64,000 bases of DNA from Pyricularia pennisetigena (Eukaryota; Ascomycota; Sordariomycetes; Magnaporthales; Pyriculariaceae): positions 4,933,417 through 4,997,416 of the forward strand of contig NC_043744.1 in NCBI RefSeq assembly GCF_004337985.1. Direction: 5' to 3'. Made by a program: the position numbers and the translations under genes. The number at the start of each line of letters is the position of its first letter. The stretch's first letter is position 1. The notes beneath the pieces are model-generated. The model was not told where the DNA came from. It ran no database searches and saw only the letters and a program-made list of their open reading frames with translations. Below, in pieces: positions 9,679 to 22,703 of this stretch.

Positions 9679-11368
9679 ACCCCAGTTTAAAGGATTGACA
9701 GCAAGCTAATCAGCAATAGATGTCAACTGATCGGAAAGTCCTCATACGTAGCCGTCCTTTGCTTCAATGTGGCTCTGTTGCTGCGCCGTGGGGATATGGA
9801 TAGGTACAGAGAGGTTTGACGGGCATAAGGTGATATAGGGTGCCACGAACCGGCCCCAATAGCCCCAGCACCACCGGCTGCACCAGTCTGGTACCCGACT
9901 TCAGCTATCCCGCGCCTTCTCCCCAAAGTCTCACGCACAACATTTTGATGCGGGCTTGCAAGGGTGGACGCAAGAGGTGGGGGTTTATTTTGGCCACACT
10001 CCCACAGCGTTGAGCTTCATCATGTCATCTAGATTTTTCCGATTGTCGAGACGGGGGCGTACAAGTCCAAGATCCAGCAAGCGCGCGAGACATATGATTC
10101 GATTTTGTTAGTGGTGGGCGGGGCAGAGACAAGAGAAGCCATAATCTTCTTTTTCATTCTTGCGAGCATTTGCTAGGTACATGATTTGGGTTTCTTCACC
10201 CATGGAATGGATGTTGGGCACCTGGGTGAAGTTAGTGTCTGAACCGGGAGGGGTTTTGTGGAAGCCCTGGATTGTGGATGTCGAGATGCTGCAGAATCCT
10301 CCCCCAGTCCCAGAGGCTTCTGGGAGCACATGGCTCAAGCAAGCCACGGGATTTGACGAATTGATGCAGCAGCGCTATGTGCCTGGGCGGATGGAACCGA
10401 CCAAGAAGCAAGGATATGCTGGGCGACTACCTAAACTAAAGCCAGGTGGAGCAGTGTACTGTGTGTGTAGAACGTTTAGTGGGTCCATCTTTTCCATGCC
10501 GTGCAAGACTTTGACCAATGACAGTGAAATGTCAAAGAAGGTGGCTTCCATTGTAAGTAGGGGTAAGACAGGCAGGTACTCATTTGGGAGGGAAAAGAGG
10601 AAATGCATCTCGGTCAAAATTCGATTGGGTCCAGCTTTTCTTTGTTGCTTGAGTTCTATTTTGCCCTTCTTGTGTCACTCTTATTCTCTTTTCGAACGAA
10701 GCATGCTTTTGAAAGGCACCGATGTTTCATCCAAGCCTCTCTCTCTCTATGTACATATATATACTGCTCGATTACATACCATATTCAGCAACTTTCTAGC
10801 TAGCAATCAAGCTTTGCGGCCTGGCAAGAGGATGTGCTGTGACGAATGTCAACCTTTCTACCTGGTCACCTACCCTGGGTGCCCAGGCTGCCCAAAATCT
10901 TTCCACCCAGGCTCAAAGAGAGCATGGCCAAGCTCATAGCCACTTGCCCTGCCCCCCCTGGAGCTGGTTCAGCTGAAAGATTTCAGGCCGACCGTCAGCT
11001 CCTTTAGGCGGGCTTCCTCTCTTTTTGTCAAGCGTCTTTTTCACTTTCCTGGCTTATTACTCGCTTAAGAACCCTCTTGTGCTTGCCAAAGCCCTGATCT
11101 TTGGAGTCCTATGTTTATTGACTCATCATTCATCCATACATTTTATGCCATTCTCAAGAGAAGTCCACCATGGTCTAGAGCAAGCAGCCTGCGCGAGTCG
11201 ACATCCAGACGTCACATCCACAACCTTGCCTTACCTACATTGTAGGTACCAGACCTGACCCCTGCCGCGGCCGCAAAAGTTCTTGACTTTTGTCACTCGA
11301 GCGCCTTTTCATCCATACAAAAGCCACAGCCATCTGCGCATCCACAACTTGTGGTCTCCAACCGCAGG
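9016..11368. other. Intergenic region between divergent genes, no gene supported
   Basis: This separates the heads of the minus-strand unknown gene and the plus-strand phosphate transporter, so it should hold two promoters. It contains a 20-N gap (9095-9114) inside a G run and a T11-A37 block at 9630-9677. A 259-codon frame at 10160-10939 lacks any domain, codon bias or splice logic and is listed as rejected. No CACGTG Pho4-type site was noticed in the last 450 nt before the transporter. Confidence 0.5.
9630..9677. repeat. T11-A37 homopolymer block
   Basis: Eleven T are followed directly by about 37 A. The longest homopolymer in the window. It may be nucleosome-excluding, a poly-A relic, or partly an assembly artefact. 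Confidence 0.9.
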
Positions 11369-14087
11369 ATGAATGGTACCTTTGCGGGCCCGCAGAGACG
11401 CAATCGGGGTTTCCTCGGCGCGGATAGTTCGGCCTTGAGCCCACAGGACCGCCAGGTCAGTCTCTGAAAGGCTTTTTGTCGCTTCTACGCTATGCCTGTT
11501 CAATATGTAGCTATCCGTCACTTCCTTGAGCTTATGATACTCCCATTGCCCATAAGTCTCTGCCTGACTATAGCATCGTACCTTGGTTAACGGGCCACTC
11601 ACTTGGAGCCATCATAGGATCGTCGCCAACTTCGCTATCAGCTAGATCTAAACTCATTTAATGCCAGGGTTTTCATCATTACAGCATCTGGCTTTTTGAC
11701 TGACAGGTAAGACGGGGCTCTGACAACTGCTGCAGGGAAGACGCTCGTCCGGAAGAGTGGAGGCATCATTCAGGAATGAGTGCGGGCTAAGCTAGGCCCA
11801 GGCTCACATTCTCTTCCCAATATACAGCTACAACCTCTTCGCCACAAATGTCATTCTTACATCAATCAACTTTGTTTACTTTCCGAACACCACTGCCCCT
11901 ATAGGGCTCATCATAAATCTCTTCACCCTACTGGGCTCGGTCATCGGCCAGCTGCTCTTTGGTTTCCTTGCAGACTACTACGGCCGTGCCAAGCTGTACG
12001 GGATAGAGCTCGTCCTCGTCATTGTGTCTACAATAGGGGTAGCCACTAGCAGCCATGGGTATAGTGACAATACCGTCGGACCAGAAATGTCATTTCTGGC
12101 ATTGTTCACCTGGTGGAGATTTGTTATGGGCGTTGGTAAGACCCTCTAATAAAGGAAAAAATACAAGAGACGCATTACTCAAGAACCATCCGAGAGAGAA
12201 AATGAACGATTTGCTCACAAGACCCATCAGGCATCGGAGCCGAGTATCCACTGAGCTCTGTCATAACATCGGAGTGGTCCAGTACACAGTCAAGAACCCG
12301 TATGCTATCCTCTGTCTTCTTGATGCAGCCTATAGGTCAGGCACTGGCTCAGCTGGTCGGTCTCTTTGTGCTCCTCGGCTGGAACAATGTCAAACATCTG
12401 GATTCTAGGCAATGCGGCCTGAACAGTCTTCGTAAGCTACTTGTAGCATCTTTTTTTTTATGTGACCACATGATCTAATTAAGCTACTGACATTTTTGCA
12501 GATGAAGCAGAATGCAAGAAAGCCATCGATGGAGTCTGGCGCATCGTCATCGGCTCGGGGGCAGCACCCGCTCTCCTCGCCATCATATTCCGATTCTTCC
12601 TCTATGACTGCGGCTTGTTCACTTTAGAAGTGAAGGGGAAAACCGAAGCGGCGTTCAGAGATACACAGAAGATATACGGCTCTCAACCCCAATGGCCCAG
12701 TTCTCCGGCGACGAATGGAGCCACGCAGGCCGCGACACAAACATTTCGAGGCGGGATCCGCCCCTCTGCAGTTGGAACTGTGCCACAGATAGAGCAAGCA
12801 ACACCTGTACAGTTTTCGCCCGAAGACCTACGTAACTTCTTCATTCGTGACGGGAACTGGATCTATCTGCTTGGTATGTTGTCCTCAAGTGGCGTAAAAC
12901 CACCCNCTCCTCCTCCTCAAAACACACCATGCCTGAGACGTAAACCAAGTATATTTGTCAATGAGCGTCGGACTGAAGCCACTCCAACAGGCACGTCGGC
13001 GACATGGTTTTTTCTCGACGCCAGTTTCTATGGTGTAAGTTGATGACTCGATTGATGGTCAGCCCCGAGACATCCTGTAGATCCAAGTGCTACTATACAG
13101 CCCAGGGATTTATGAAGAGAAGAGCGCGTGAGACTAATAAATAGTCCATGGGTTCGATCCAATAGTTCTCTCTTGATAACCGCGGGACGCTCGCCAGCCT
13201 CTGGGCCACATCCAAAACGGTTCCGATTGACGAAAATCTCGAGTGCTGGAATTCATCATCCGTCGTCCGCAGCTGGTCTAAAGCGGCGAACGGGAGCTTG
13301 CCTACATGGCAAACGGACGTAACACATCCATGCCATACAATATACGATGTCCTATTCGATCAGTCCAAGCAATATCTAGCCACGGTGTCGATGGCGTCGA
13401 TCGCCGGTTCTGCTTGTTTTGTCGTTTTGTGCAACAAGTTCCACCGCCGGAGGATGTTGACTAAGTCATTTCTGGCCTTGGCTCTGTTGTTTCTGGTTAC
13501 AGGTGGCGTTTATTTCAATGTGAAAGAAACGCCATCCGCCTACGGCACTGTTGTCATGGTTGCAATATGTCATTTTGCCTTCAATTTTGGTATGTGCAGC
13601 CCAGGGGCTGGACCGATGCTACCAGAAACTGACACAGGTTGTGAACGAACAAACAGGCGCCAACACCCTAACCTTCATCATCCCGGCAGAGATCTTCCCC
13701 ACAGCCTACCGCAGCACCTGTCACGGAATCTCGGCTGCAGCTGGGAAGCTAGGCTCGATTTTGGCAGTGCTGATTGTGCACGGAATCAAAGGGAGCTTTG
13801 AGGGATCGAATCGACAAGGCGTGCTGTTCATGCTCTTCGCCACATTCATGTTGTTTGGGGCCCTCTGCAGCTGGGCGTACGTGCCTGATGTTCAGAGGAA
13901 GATTGTGGACGGCGGAAAGGTTAGGTGGGAGAACATGACTTTGGAAGAGCTAGGCGAGGGTAGGGAGAAGGCTAGGCGCGAGGGCCAAGTCATAACAATC
14001 AAGGAGAAGATGGGAGAGATCAAGGCCAAGAGGTTGCGGAGGAAGAGTAGGAGGCGTGCAGAGTCGAGGGAAGAAGAGGGGCTATGA
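11369..14087 (+). CDS. Inorganic phosphate transporter, MFS (PHO84/PHS type)
   Basis: I read eight exons: 11369-11455, 11618-11706, 11828-12135, 12231-12431, 12502-12873, 12991-13034, 13166-13589 and 13657-14087. They give 651 residues with all junctions in frame. Recognisable PHS-family blocks are [13 protein letters not shown] in TM1, [14 protein letters not shown] (MFS motif A), [10 protein letters not shown] after TM4, a hydrophilic central loop in exon 5, [12 protein letters not shown] at TM7 and [19 protein letters not shown] near TM10-11. The C-tail is strongly basic and charged (about 60 residues). It should be a plasma-membrane proton-coupled phosphate importer with 12 membrane segments. 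Exon 1 (29 codons) is supported only by its splice sites and frame, so the exact N-terminus is the weakest part. One ambiguous base (12906) lies in intron 5. Confidence 0.9.
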
Positions 14088-16521
14088 AAACGGCGTTGGA
14101 ATGCTGTCGGGTGGACGTTCGTTCTTCGCGGAATCTAGCTTCTTATTTATATATAGCATCGCCTTGTGGGTCGCACATCACAAGGTTTGGACCACGATGA
14201 GTTTGTGCTCACGGTTATGTAAACGCCAAGATGCAAGTATGGCAGTTCTCTCGGGTTGTCGAGGAGAGGCATCCTCGTCTTGTAGAGATCCGGGGGCTGC
14301 GCATCAGTCTGCCCTACGACTCGGGTCCGCTGATAGTGGAAACCCAGAACGCCTTGCATGAGTCGTCGTCATAGGTTCCATTCATGGATTTACACTTGCA
14401 TACAAGATGCAACAGTTCCCCCTCCCCCGGAAACAAGTAGCAGAAAGAAAACAATTGAGCTAGTGAGCACGATACGATACCAAGTATCACCAGCCGTTAA
14501 GCTCAAAACTCTATGTTTCTATATCAGTCCCACTGAGCTAAATCGCTTCATGTGATGACAAAAGTCCCTCGTGTCATCTCGAATATTTTGAGCGGATGAA
14601 TTAAGTGAGATCAATGCGGCTTGTATTCCCGACCAGGGTAGAATCAGAAAAAAAGAAAATAGAGCTATTAGATCAGGAGTGCTCTCGTGTCTAGTTTTGG
14701 CATCCCTTTTGGGCCAGGCTCTGCAGACGGCGCCGCGCCTATGTTTTCGCCAAGAGGCGAAGCCCGACGGGTTACGGTTGATTGTAAAGCGCCGAGGAAA
14801 GAAATTGTGGGTCTTGCACTCTTTTTTCCAAAGCCAAGATCTCTGGCCAAGAAAAGGGTTGTTGATCCGGAATGGCTAAGCCGGGGCCCGGATTAAATCA
14901 CTATGAGTCGTTAAGCGTGATCTGTGACAAGATGCAAGACGGGAGCAGGGAAGCTGAGGTAATGTCGACTGGGACCGGCTCGAATGAGGCCAGGTCTTTT
15001 TTTTTTTTATTTCTTTTTTATCTTGATCATACCTTTTTGGCAGCTTGGTGGTCCAGTCAAGGCCGAACCGAGGCTTATTTCATAGATGTGGGTAATGCAA
15101 GGCGAAGACGTCAGGGGTATTAAATGGCAAGATGGGTAAATATTGGGGCAACCACGCAACATTGATATCAGGATGGGAGCACAGCCCAGTACTTGCTTGA
15201 TTGTTATCAGGGGATGCAAATTGAGTATTAGAAATCAAAGTCAAGGGTGCGACGGGCAATGGCCGCATTTTGACAATGAAGCTGTCAAACAATCAATTAA
15301 TTTTTACTACTTTTTTTTTGGACGCTTGCTACATCCCACGGATCGTACCGCGTTGCATAACCCCAGTCATTCAGGCCGTTTTGTGCTACGTAGTCGATTT
15401 GATTTCGGTTTGAATTTTTCTTCTTCTTGGTTCGTCTTCTTTTGCCAGAATGTTGACTTGTTTCGAAAGAAAACAGAAGAAGAAGCAAAGACCATGAGTC
15501 ATTATATTTCAGTTGAAGAAACAAAGACGTGCAGCTGCTAAAGAATAGAGATGCTTGTTGCAGTAAGGTAAGCCTGGCCTGGGACGAAACATGCTTGCTT
15601 GATTGACTGATCGCCCACTTTTTGGGTAAGCCCGAGAAGGTGGGGCCTCGGGAGAAGTAAAATATCACCGAAATACCGACTCCGTGTCAGAAGTGACTCG
15701 TCATTCCTCATTTGCATTCGCCAAACACTGATTTCTTAAAACCGAATTGAAAACAACTTTGACAATTGCATCAAGCATTAGTAAATCCCGATAAGCCCGA
15801 GAGGACTCAACACAGCTCAAGGTGTACCTCGGATAGCCCATAATTATCGATCCGGGCACGATATCCGCGAGGAAAAAAATAAAAACAAAAAATCCGGCTA
15901 GATCCACAAAAGCCGTGTGTCCTAACCTATCTGGTGAAGCTGGTCTATCTAATTGTGCAGTATGATTACGGCCCGTGGTAGATTTGGCATGGATGCAACG
16001 GTAAAGAACGCACGCCCGTAGCTTTGAAAGACTAAAAGTAGGCGTGCGTGTCTTTTTCGGGGGTGACTTTCACATTCTTATGTCCGATCCCCTTACCCCC
16101 TGGTCTGTACCCACAAAAGCTTCCAGAAGTGCTGGGCACACGAGGCAACCCCGTCCAGGGTCCGCCCTTTCGCCGGGCTTAAGTCCATATTGCTTGTTCC
16201 CGGGAAACCAGTTGCAACAGCTTCAGGTAATGATGAGTCGATTTTTTTTTTTTTTTTTTTTTTTCTATTTTACTTTAAAAGATCCCCGGACGCCCACACC
16301 TGGTGAGAGTTGCACCTCTGTTTATTTTTTATAAAATTCCGTTCAATGTGACATTTCTTGTCAATCTGTCAACTTGAGATCTCGGTACATCTCAATAACT
16401 AGGAACTCATCTCATGCACGATTAGAGTTTAAAAGGGTTCCTGCATTTGTCCACGCACTACAGCAACTCTTTATATCTAAACACATCAACGCATACACAT
16501 ACACGCACGCATAGGGCCGCC
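14088..16521. other. Intergenic region, no gene seen
   Basis: This lies between two co-directional transporter genes. It has a T23 tract at 16242-16264 and a CT/A-rich leader just before 16522. The short frames around 14670-15120 and 15297-15668 have no domain-like sequence. Confidence 0.5.
16242..16264 (+). repeat. T23 homopolymer
   Basis: An uninterrupted T run about 260 nt before the MFS start codon. Confidence 0.95.
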
Positions 16522-17061
16522 ATGGCGACCCAATCGCCATCAACTGGATCATTGGCATCGTCCATGAAAGCAACAGAAGCCGTGGATAGCGAGGCACTGA
16601 GGGTGAAGCCGCAAACAGGTCACTTTAGCCTGGTCTTCAACCCCTCGGGCATCAATGACGAGACGCTCAACCACCCTTACTGGGGAGACGGCACCGAGGA
16701 GTCTCCCTTCGTCGTCGACTTCTTGCCCGTTGACGCCTACAACCCTGCTACGTACCCGAGATGGAAGAAGTGGAGCATCACGGTTCTGCACGCCTTCGCG
16801 ACCCTGGCAGTTGCGTTTGTGAGCTCGGCGTATTCTGGCGGCGCGGCCGAGATCATCAAGGACTTTCACGTCTCGGTGACTGTTGCCATCCTCGGTATAA
16901 GCTTGTTCGTCGTCGGCTTTGCTGTGGGGCCGTTGATATGGGCGCCCCTGTCTGGTAAGTTGGGAATCAATTCGACCCAACAATTTTCTGGATTTTTTTT
17001 TTCTTGACAAATCCAGTTTGCTTCTTGGTGCTATTACTCCACAGTCACCTTTCTTGCCTCG

Positions 17062-17097
<36 letters not shown>

Positions 17098-18683
17098 GCG
17101 CGCGCGAACAAACCCCACATGTGTTGTCACACTGATTGCTGACATGTACCTCGGCTGCCCACAGAGTCCTTTGGCAGACAAATACTCTTTTTCGGCACCT
17201 ATGCGGCGCTGACGGCCTTCAACGCCGGCGCCATCGCCGCGCCGGACATGACGGCCCTCGTGGTGCTGCGCTTCTTCGCCGGCGCCTTTGGCTCGTCGCC
17301 CCTGACAAACTCGGGCGGCGTCATTGCCGACATGTTCTCGGCCGAGGAGCGCGGCATGGCCACGGCCATCTTCGCCGCGGCGCCGTTCCTCGGACCCAGC
17401 CTGGGCCCCATCGCCGGCGGCTTCCTCGGCGAGGCGGCCGGCTGGCGCTGGATTATGGCCCTCATGGCTATCTTCACCGGCGTCATGTGGATCATTGTCT
17501 CGCTGCTGGTGCCCGAGACTTATGCCCCCGTGCTGCTGCGCAAGCGGGCGGCCAAGTTGACCAAGTTGACGGGCAAGCTGCACATCTCCAAAATGGACAG
17601 CATCCAGGGCCGCCAGACCATTGGCGCGCGGTTCCGCACCTCCATGTCCAGACCCTGGGTTCTCCTGTTCCGCGAGCCCATCGTGCTGCTCATCTCCGTC
17701 TACATGGCCATCGTGTACGGCACCATGTACATGATGTTCCCGGCCTTCCCCATTGTCTTCCAGCAGGGTAAGGGATGGAGCCCCGGAATCGGCGGTCTTG
17801 CTTTCATCGGCATCACCGTGGGCATGATAGTCTCGGTTTCGTTCGCAATCTACGACAACAAGCGGTACATGGCCGTAGTCAAGGCTCACAACGGTATGGC
17901 CCCGCCCGAGGCTAGACTTCCTCCCGCCATCTTCGGGTCGGTTTTGCTGCCCATTGGCCTGTTCTGGTTCGCGTGGACCAACGGAAACGATGTTCATTGG
18001 GTTGTACCCATCATTGGATCGGGATTCTTTGCTGCCGGTATTGTGTTGGTGTTTTTGTCTCTGCTGGTAAGGTTTTTTTTTTCTTTTTTCTTTTTTTAAT
18101 AAAAAAAAAAAAGCTTGTGGCTTTTGCATATTTTATACCCGCATGGTAGGACGACAAGGAGCTAACCCAAGACCCTTTCCTCAAACAACAGAGTTATCTC
18201 ATCGACTCGTACGTCATCTTTGCCGCGTCGGTCCTTGCCGCCAACTCGGTGCTACGTTCACTCTTCGGCGCCGCCTTCCCGCTCTTCACGAGCTACATGT
18301 ACCGGGACCTGGGCATCCACTGGGCCTCGTCGGTGCCGGCCTTTTTGGCGCTGGTGTGCGTCCCCTTCCCGTTCCTCTTCTACAAGTATGGCGAGAAGAT
18401 TCGGCTGCGGTGCAAGTACGCGGCCGAGGCGGCAGACGTACTGAAGCGCATGCGCGAGGGCAACGCCGAGGTGACCGAGAACGAGGCCATTGCCGAGGCC
18501 GACGAGCTCGAGAGACAGAACACGCTCGAGCGCGAAAAGACTCACGAGAGGCGGCGGTCGTCGCTGCTGGGCTCGTTGAGCAGGGTAGGCACGGGTCGCG
18601 CTTCCGGCTTGCCGGTCGTCGACGCCGGTGCCGAGAGTAGTGCCTACGCGGTGTCTGAGAAGGAGGTGAACGCCAAGGCGTAA
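16522..18683 (+). CDS. MFS multidrug/polyamine-type transporter (DHA1 family)
   Basis: I read three exons: 16522-16954, 17165-18066 and 18192-18683, giving 608 residues in frame. The start lies in a perfect GCCGCCATGG context. A cytosolic N-tail of about 90 residues includes [21 protein letters not shown] sequence preceding TM1 (related DHA1 proteins carry a similar element). Motif A-type sequence PLSESFGRQ spans the first junction, and motif C-type sequence [20 protein letters not shown] in TM5 marks a proton antiporter. TM7-12 follow, with [13 protein letters not shown] opening exon 3, and then a long charged C-tail. The closest described groups are Tpo1/Flu1-like exporters. The substrate cannot be told. 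Intron 1 holds a (CA)n(CG)n tract and intron 2 a T/A-rich block. Confidence 0.9.
17063..17106 (+). repeat. (CA)16(CG)6 alternating purine-pyrimidine tract in intron 1
   Basis: About 44 nt of perfectly alternating CA then CG dinucleotides lie inside intron 1 of the MFS gene (16955-17164). Such tracts can adopt Z-DNA under negative supercoiling and mutate in length. Confidence 0.95.
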
Positions 18684-19687
18684 ATCCCTACTCTGTTGAC
18701 TCACGACATCCTTATTTTCTTTTTAGTATGTCTTTTTATATTTATTTTCTTGCATATACAAGGCGTTAGTTAGGTTGCACTTGTTACAACCATGGAGTGG
18801 CGGTAACAGCAAGCGCCTTGAAGTACCCATGTGCATTGCATCGGCGTTAAGGGACCAAGAGCATAATGAATCACAAAAATTAATAGAAAGTATCATATAT
18901 ATTAATTATATCCGTAACATACCTCACCAAATTCATGTGTATATAAATTTAGCACGTTTTCTTGGTGAAAGTGCCGCCCAAATTAGACACCACTCTGACT
19001 GCCTTGTCCTTGACTTGCTTATCTGCGTGCCTCCCTATTCGGAAACCAGGGCCTGACTATGACTTAGCTGCCCCACACGATCAACGCGAATTGAACGAAA
19101 ACCTGGGCGGGGATTCATGTGCATGTCAGTCACTGACCGGGCTTAACGTTGCAAGTTGTCACGAGACGTCTGCAAACGTCCTGTTAGGGGCTGCCTGCGG
19201 ATTGCTCCAGCTTCGGAGTCTCCGGTTTGTTTTGGTGCTGGTCTAGTTGATTATGCTCGCTCGACATCGATTTGCCCAGGTTCCTGTGACGGGGCATTTT
19301 TCGACAAATTCTATACATTACCCATTTCCCCGACTTATTTTTAGGATTTTTAATTCAATTCTGTCCTTGCCGCCCTCAATCCCTTCTCTCGTCAGCGCCT
19401 GATCAGTATTGGCGGCGACGGTGGTGGTGGCGGCTTCACTAGGCTACGAACTAACTGTTTGACGATACAACGCCCGAGAAAACGCAACCCCCGTCTCGGT
19501 TCACAACGATCCGATCTCCGGATGCCCGGCACTTTCCGACCATCTGTCATCTGTCCGTCGACGGGAATTATCCGTCTCTTTTTTTTTTCATAGGTCCCCG
19601 ATCTTTGACCGGAAATCACAACGATTAGACGAAAAAAAAAAAAAAAAAGTTTAATTATTGTAGCGAGAGCCAAGACTCGCCGTTTTA
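18684..19687. other. Intergenic region, promoter of the Zn2Cys6 gene
   Basis: AT-rich 3' flank of the MFS gene (18700-18960), then the promoter of the regulator starting at 19688, with an A16 tract at about 19634-19649. No coding frame is supported. Confidence 0.55.
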
Positions 19688-22600
19688 ATGCCCCGCCCAA
19701 GGAAGCCTGGGGCACCGAGCCCGAAGCGCCGTAGCAGGAACGGCTGCTGGTACGCAAAAACCTACGGCGGTTTAATTGAATTATTTTACTCTTTAAGCAT
19801 GGCTCATCTCAAGGTCCCTTGCTGACTGTCTCGTTTCAGGCCATGCAAATCTAGAAAAATAAAATGCGATGAGGCACGACCAATTTGCACCAAGTAAGTC
19901 TTTCAAAATCTTCTTTTGTTTTTTCTTTGCCTACTTAGGTTTCTACTGTAATTACCCGTCTGTCATGCATAAATAATGCTTCGGGTTTCATGTTTTCACT
20001 CCATGTTATTACTCTCTTTGGCCTAGCTGGTCCTCCACCATCACGATCCTGACACAACTGTGCAGCTGCTCCAAGGCCTCGTTGGCATGCGACTACAGCA
20101 TTCGTCTCAACTGGGAAGGTAGGCGAACGAAGCAGGCCGATACACACACGCCTGAATCCCAAGACGAGTCTACAGGCGGTCAAAATGGGCCTTCCACGCC
20201 GTCAGTATACGCGGACAGCTCTGCTTCATCGCCGGGCCTCAGCAGTGTCGGTACGCCCGGGTGCTTCTCGGTGTGGCAGGTGAATGGGATAGACGACCAG
20301 CCGAATAGGCCGCGTAAGAGAGCTCGTGTAGATGCAGATGCTTCAACATCCGCCGCCCTCTCCTCGCCATCTATGTCCTCATCTGCCCACAGCCCCCCGG
20401 TCCCTCCACTGCGGCCGACATCCACAGGCCACCATTCCCGTCGACTTTCCGTCAACTCTCTGCTCCTGGGACCCCCTGGCCCCCTGGAGAACATGGGCCC
20501 AATAATACCCGGTTTCCCCGCAGGAGAGACGGTCCTCCCCCCCATTCAGGCCGGCTCGGACGACTCTTATACGTGTTATGGTATCGACCGAGGCTTTGTG
20601 GACCTGGACGTCGTCAAGAACGACGACTTCAACGCCATTTCTAGAACCCATCCTCAGGACGTAGACGAGATCGTCCGTCTGCTGGAGCAGCTCGGAAAAT
20701 CCAATGACGGCCGCAGCGCTCAGCGGTCAAAGCATCAACTGCATGCCCGTGATGAAAACGGTCGTCCATTAGAGGGCCACTACTATGCCAAACCGGTCGT
20801 GGTGCGGATCCCACGGAAGCTCGAGCCGTTGCCGTCAAAGTATGTAGATGTAGCATCAATTGTCCGGGTAAACCTAGCAGCAATTTGAGGCGTGGGGGGT
20901 GATTATTAGGCCAACAAAGTTGCTGACAAGGACTTGGTTCCGACTTAGATTATTGGGTAATCCTATGAACATGATGGTGAGTAATGCCTATGGAACATTG
21001 CCGATTGTTCTGCTGAGCATATCAACCTGCTGGCATCTGGGATTCGTGCTGACACCCAAATCACATGTAGTATTTTGTATGCCTCTGCTCATTTCCAAAG
21101 GATTTCATGAAACTTGGGATAACTCAACTGATCTCTGACTATCATCAGCATCACTTTCTTAATCATACTGCAGAAGGTATAAAAAAAAGAATAGAGTCCA
21201 CGATAATCTCTGGGGCTGGAAGGATGCCACATACTAAGAGTATGCTGCATGTTTAGTTTTGGTTCCGTTTGACGGACCACGGTCGAACCCCTTCCGCACA
21301 ATCCTGCCTCAACTAGCTGTCAAGAACGACCACCTTCTCAGCCTAATACTTGCATATTCTGGTAATATAAACCTCCCCAACACTTGCCGTCACCTGTTTA
21401 ACCTCGACCCGGCTGACACAAGCAACCCTCCCAAACCTCGACACGACCAGCATCCCACCGCGCAAAACTCTTCTGTCAGCCGGAGCCGGCGACCCGCATC
21501 GCCCTCTGGGTCCAGGACATCTTCCCGGCCCTGCGATCGGCCCTCAACGACCCGAACCAGAGCATCTCAAACACAAACGTCGCGACGGCCATCATGCTCG
21601 CATCCATCGAGATCATATCCCCCACAGCTTTTGGGTACGCCATACCCTGGCAGCGCCACCTGGCCCTGGCCCGGGACCTCATCACGGCCCGACCGGGAGG
21701 GCTTCGCTGGTCCCGCTCTGTCGGCAGCAGCACCGCCGCCGCCGAGCACGACGAGATACAAATGTGCAACTTCCTCTGGAGCTGGTTCGCCTACCTCGAC
21801 GTCCTGGGCAGCCTCTCGGGCGGCGGCGAGCGCGACGTCTCGTCGGCCTGGATCCTCGACTACAAGGTTTACGCCCCCGAGGACGACGACGAGATTGACT
21901 GCATCATGGGGTTCTCCACCGGCTGCGTCCACATCCTCGCCAAGATTGCCGAGCTGGCCCGCCAGCAGAAGAAAAAGCAGCAGCAGCAGCGCGAGGCGAG
22001 TATAAAAGGAGCCCCAGTCCAAACGCCAGGGCAGATCGCCCCCGACGAAGCAACGCTGGCCGCCGCCCGCGAGCTCGAGAGAGACCTGGCACGGTCCATC
22101 GCGCTCCCGCCGCGGGCGTGCCCGCACATAAGGGCCACCCCGGACGTCGCCCACTGGAACCTGGGCGAGATCTCGGCCGTCAACCGCGCGTACCACCACG
22201 CCGGCTCCGTGCACCTGCAGCGCCGGGTGCTGGGCAAGCCAACAACCCATCCCGACGTGCGCGGGCCCATCGGCGAGATTGTGCGCTGTCTGGACGAGAT
22301 CTCGAGGGGCGGTACCGCCGAGACCAGCATGCTCTTCCCTCTGTTCACCGTGGGCTGCGAGACCGAAGACGAGAACCAGAGGCGCATCGTGCTGGATCGG
22401 ATGAGCTGTATCGAGAGGACGGGGATGGAACAGGTAAGCTTGTTTTTTTTTTTATTGCTTGTGTTTCTCCCACCCCCTTTTTGTTTCTTTTTATGTCCCT
22501 CCTTGTTACTGGGAATCTTCTACCATCCACCACGCAACAAACGGAACAAGCAGGTGAAAAACAAAGAGAGAAAAAAAAAAAATCACAAACTAACACACGG

Positions 22601-22703
22601 CCTTGATGTCTCCCAGAACCGGCGAGCCAGGGAACTCATGGAAAGGGTATGGAGGACGGGTCAACCTTGGGAGTCACTGTTGACGACCGAGTTTATTGGT
22701 TGA
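19688..22703 (+). CDS. Zn(II)2Cys6 transcription factor with fungal-specific TF domain
   Basis: I read nine exons: 19688-19749, 19840-19893, 20066-20839, 20949-20976, 21071-21076, 21149-21176, 21257-21361, 21451-22433 and 22617-22703, giving 708 residues with no frame break. The binuclear zinc cluster is assembled from exons 1-3: C20-x2-C23-x6-C30-x6-C37-x2-C40-x6-C47, preceded by basic RRSRNGCW. A Ser/Pro-rich linker of about 200 residues follows. The region from exon 4 on (YFHHFLNHTA, NDHLLSLILAYSASHRAK, PEPATRIALWVQDIFPALR) matches the Fungal_trans_2 (PF11951) type of regulatory domain. Exon 5 is only 6 nt (TAT TTT). Nuclear sequence-specific regulator. There is no adjacent pathway cluster, so its targets are unknown. 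Confidence 0.9.

Noticed and set aside
9723..9938. 71-codon Gly-rich minus-strand frame
   Set aside because: It is too short and unsupported by neighbours. The composition alone is not evidence.
10160..10939. 259-codon plus-strand frame in the transporter upstream region
   Set aside because: It has mixed composition, no membrane or domain pattern, no conserved blocks and no splice partners. A chance frame is more likely, though transcript data could change this.
13141..13175. GGTTCGATCC resembling a tRNA B box
   Set aside because: It lies in and around intron 6 of the phosphate transporter, with no A box, cloverleaf or T run at the right distance.
16549..18129. 526-codon minus-strand open frame
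   Set aside because: It is fully antisense to the MFS transporter and comes from GC-rich third positions. It spans both introns of the real gene and shows no domain.
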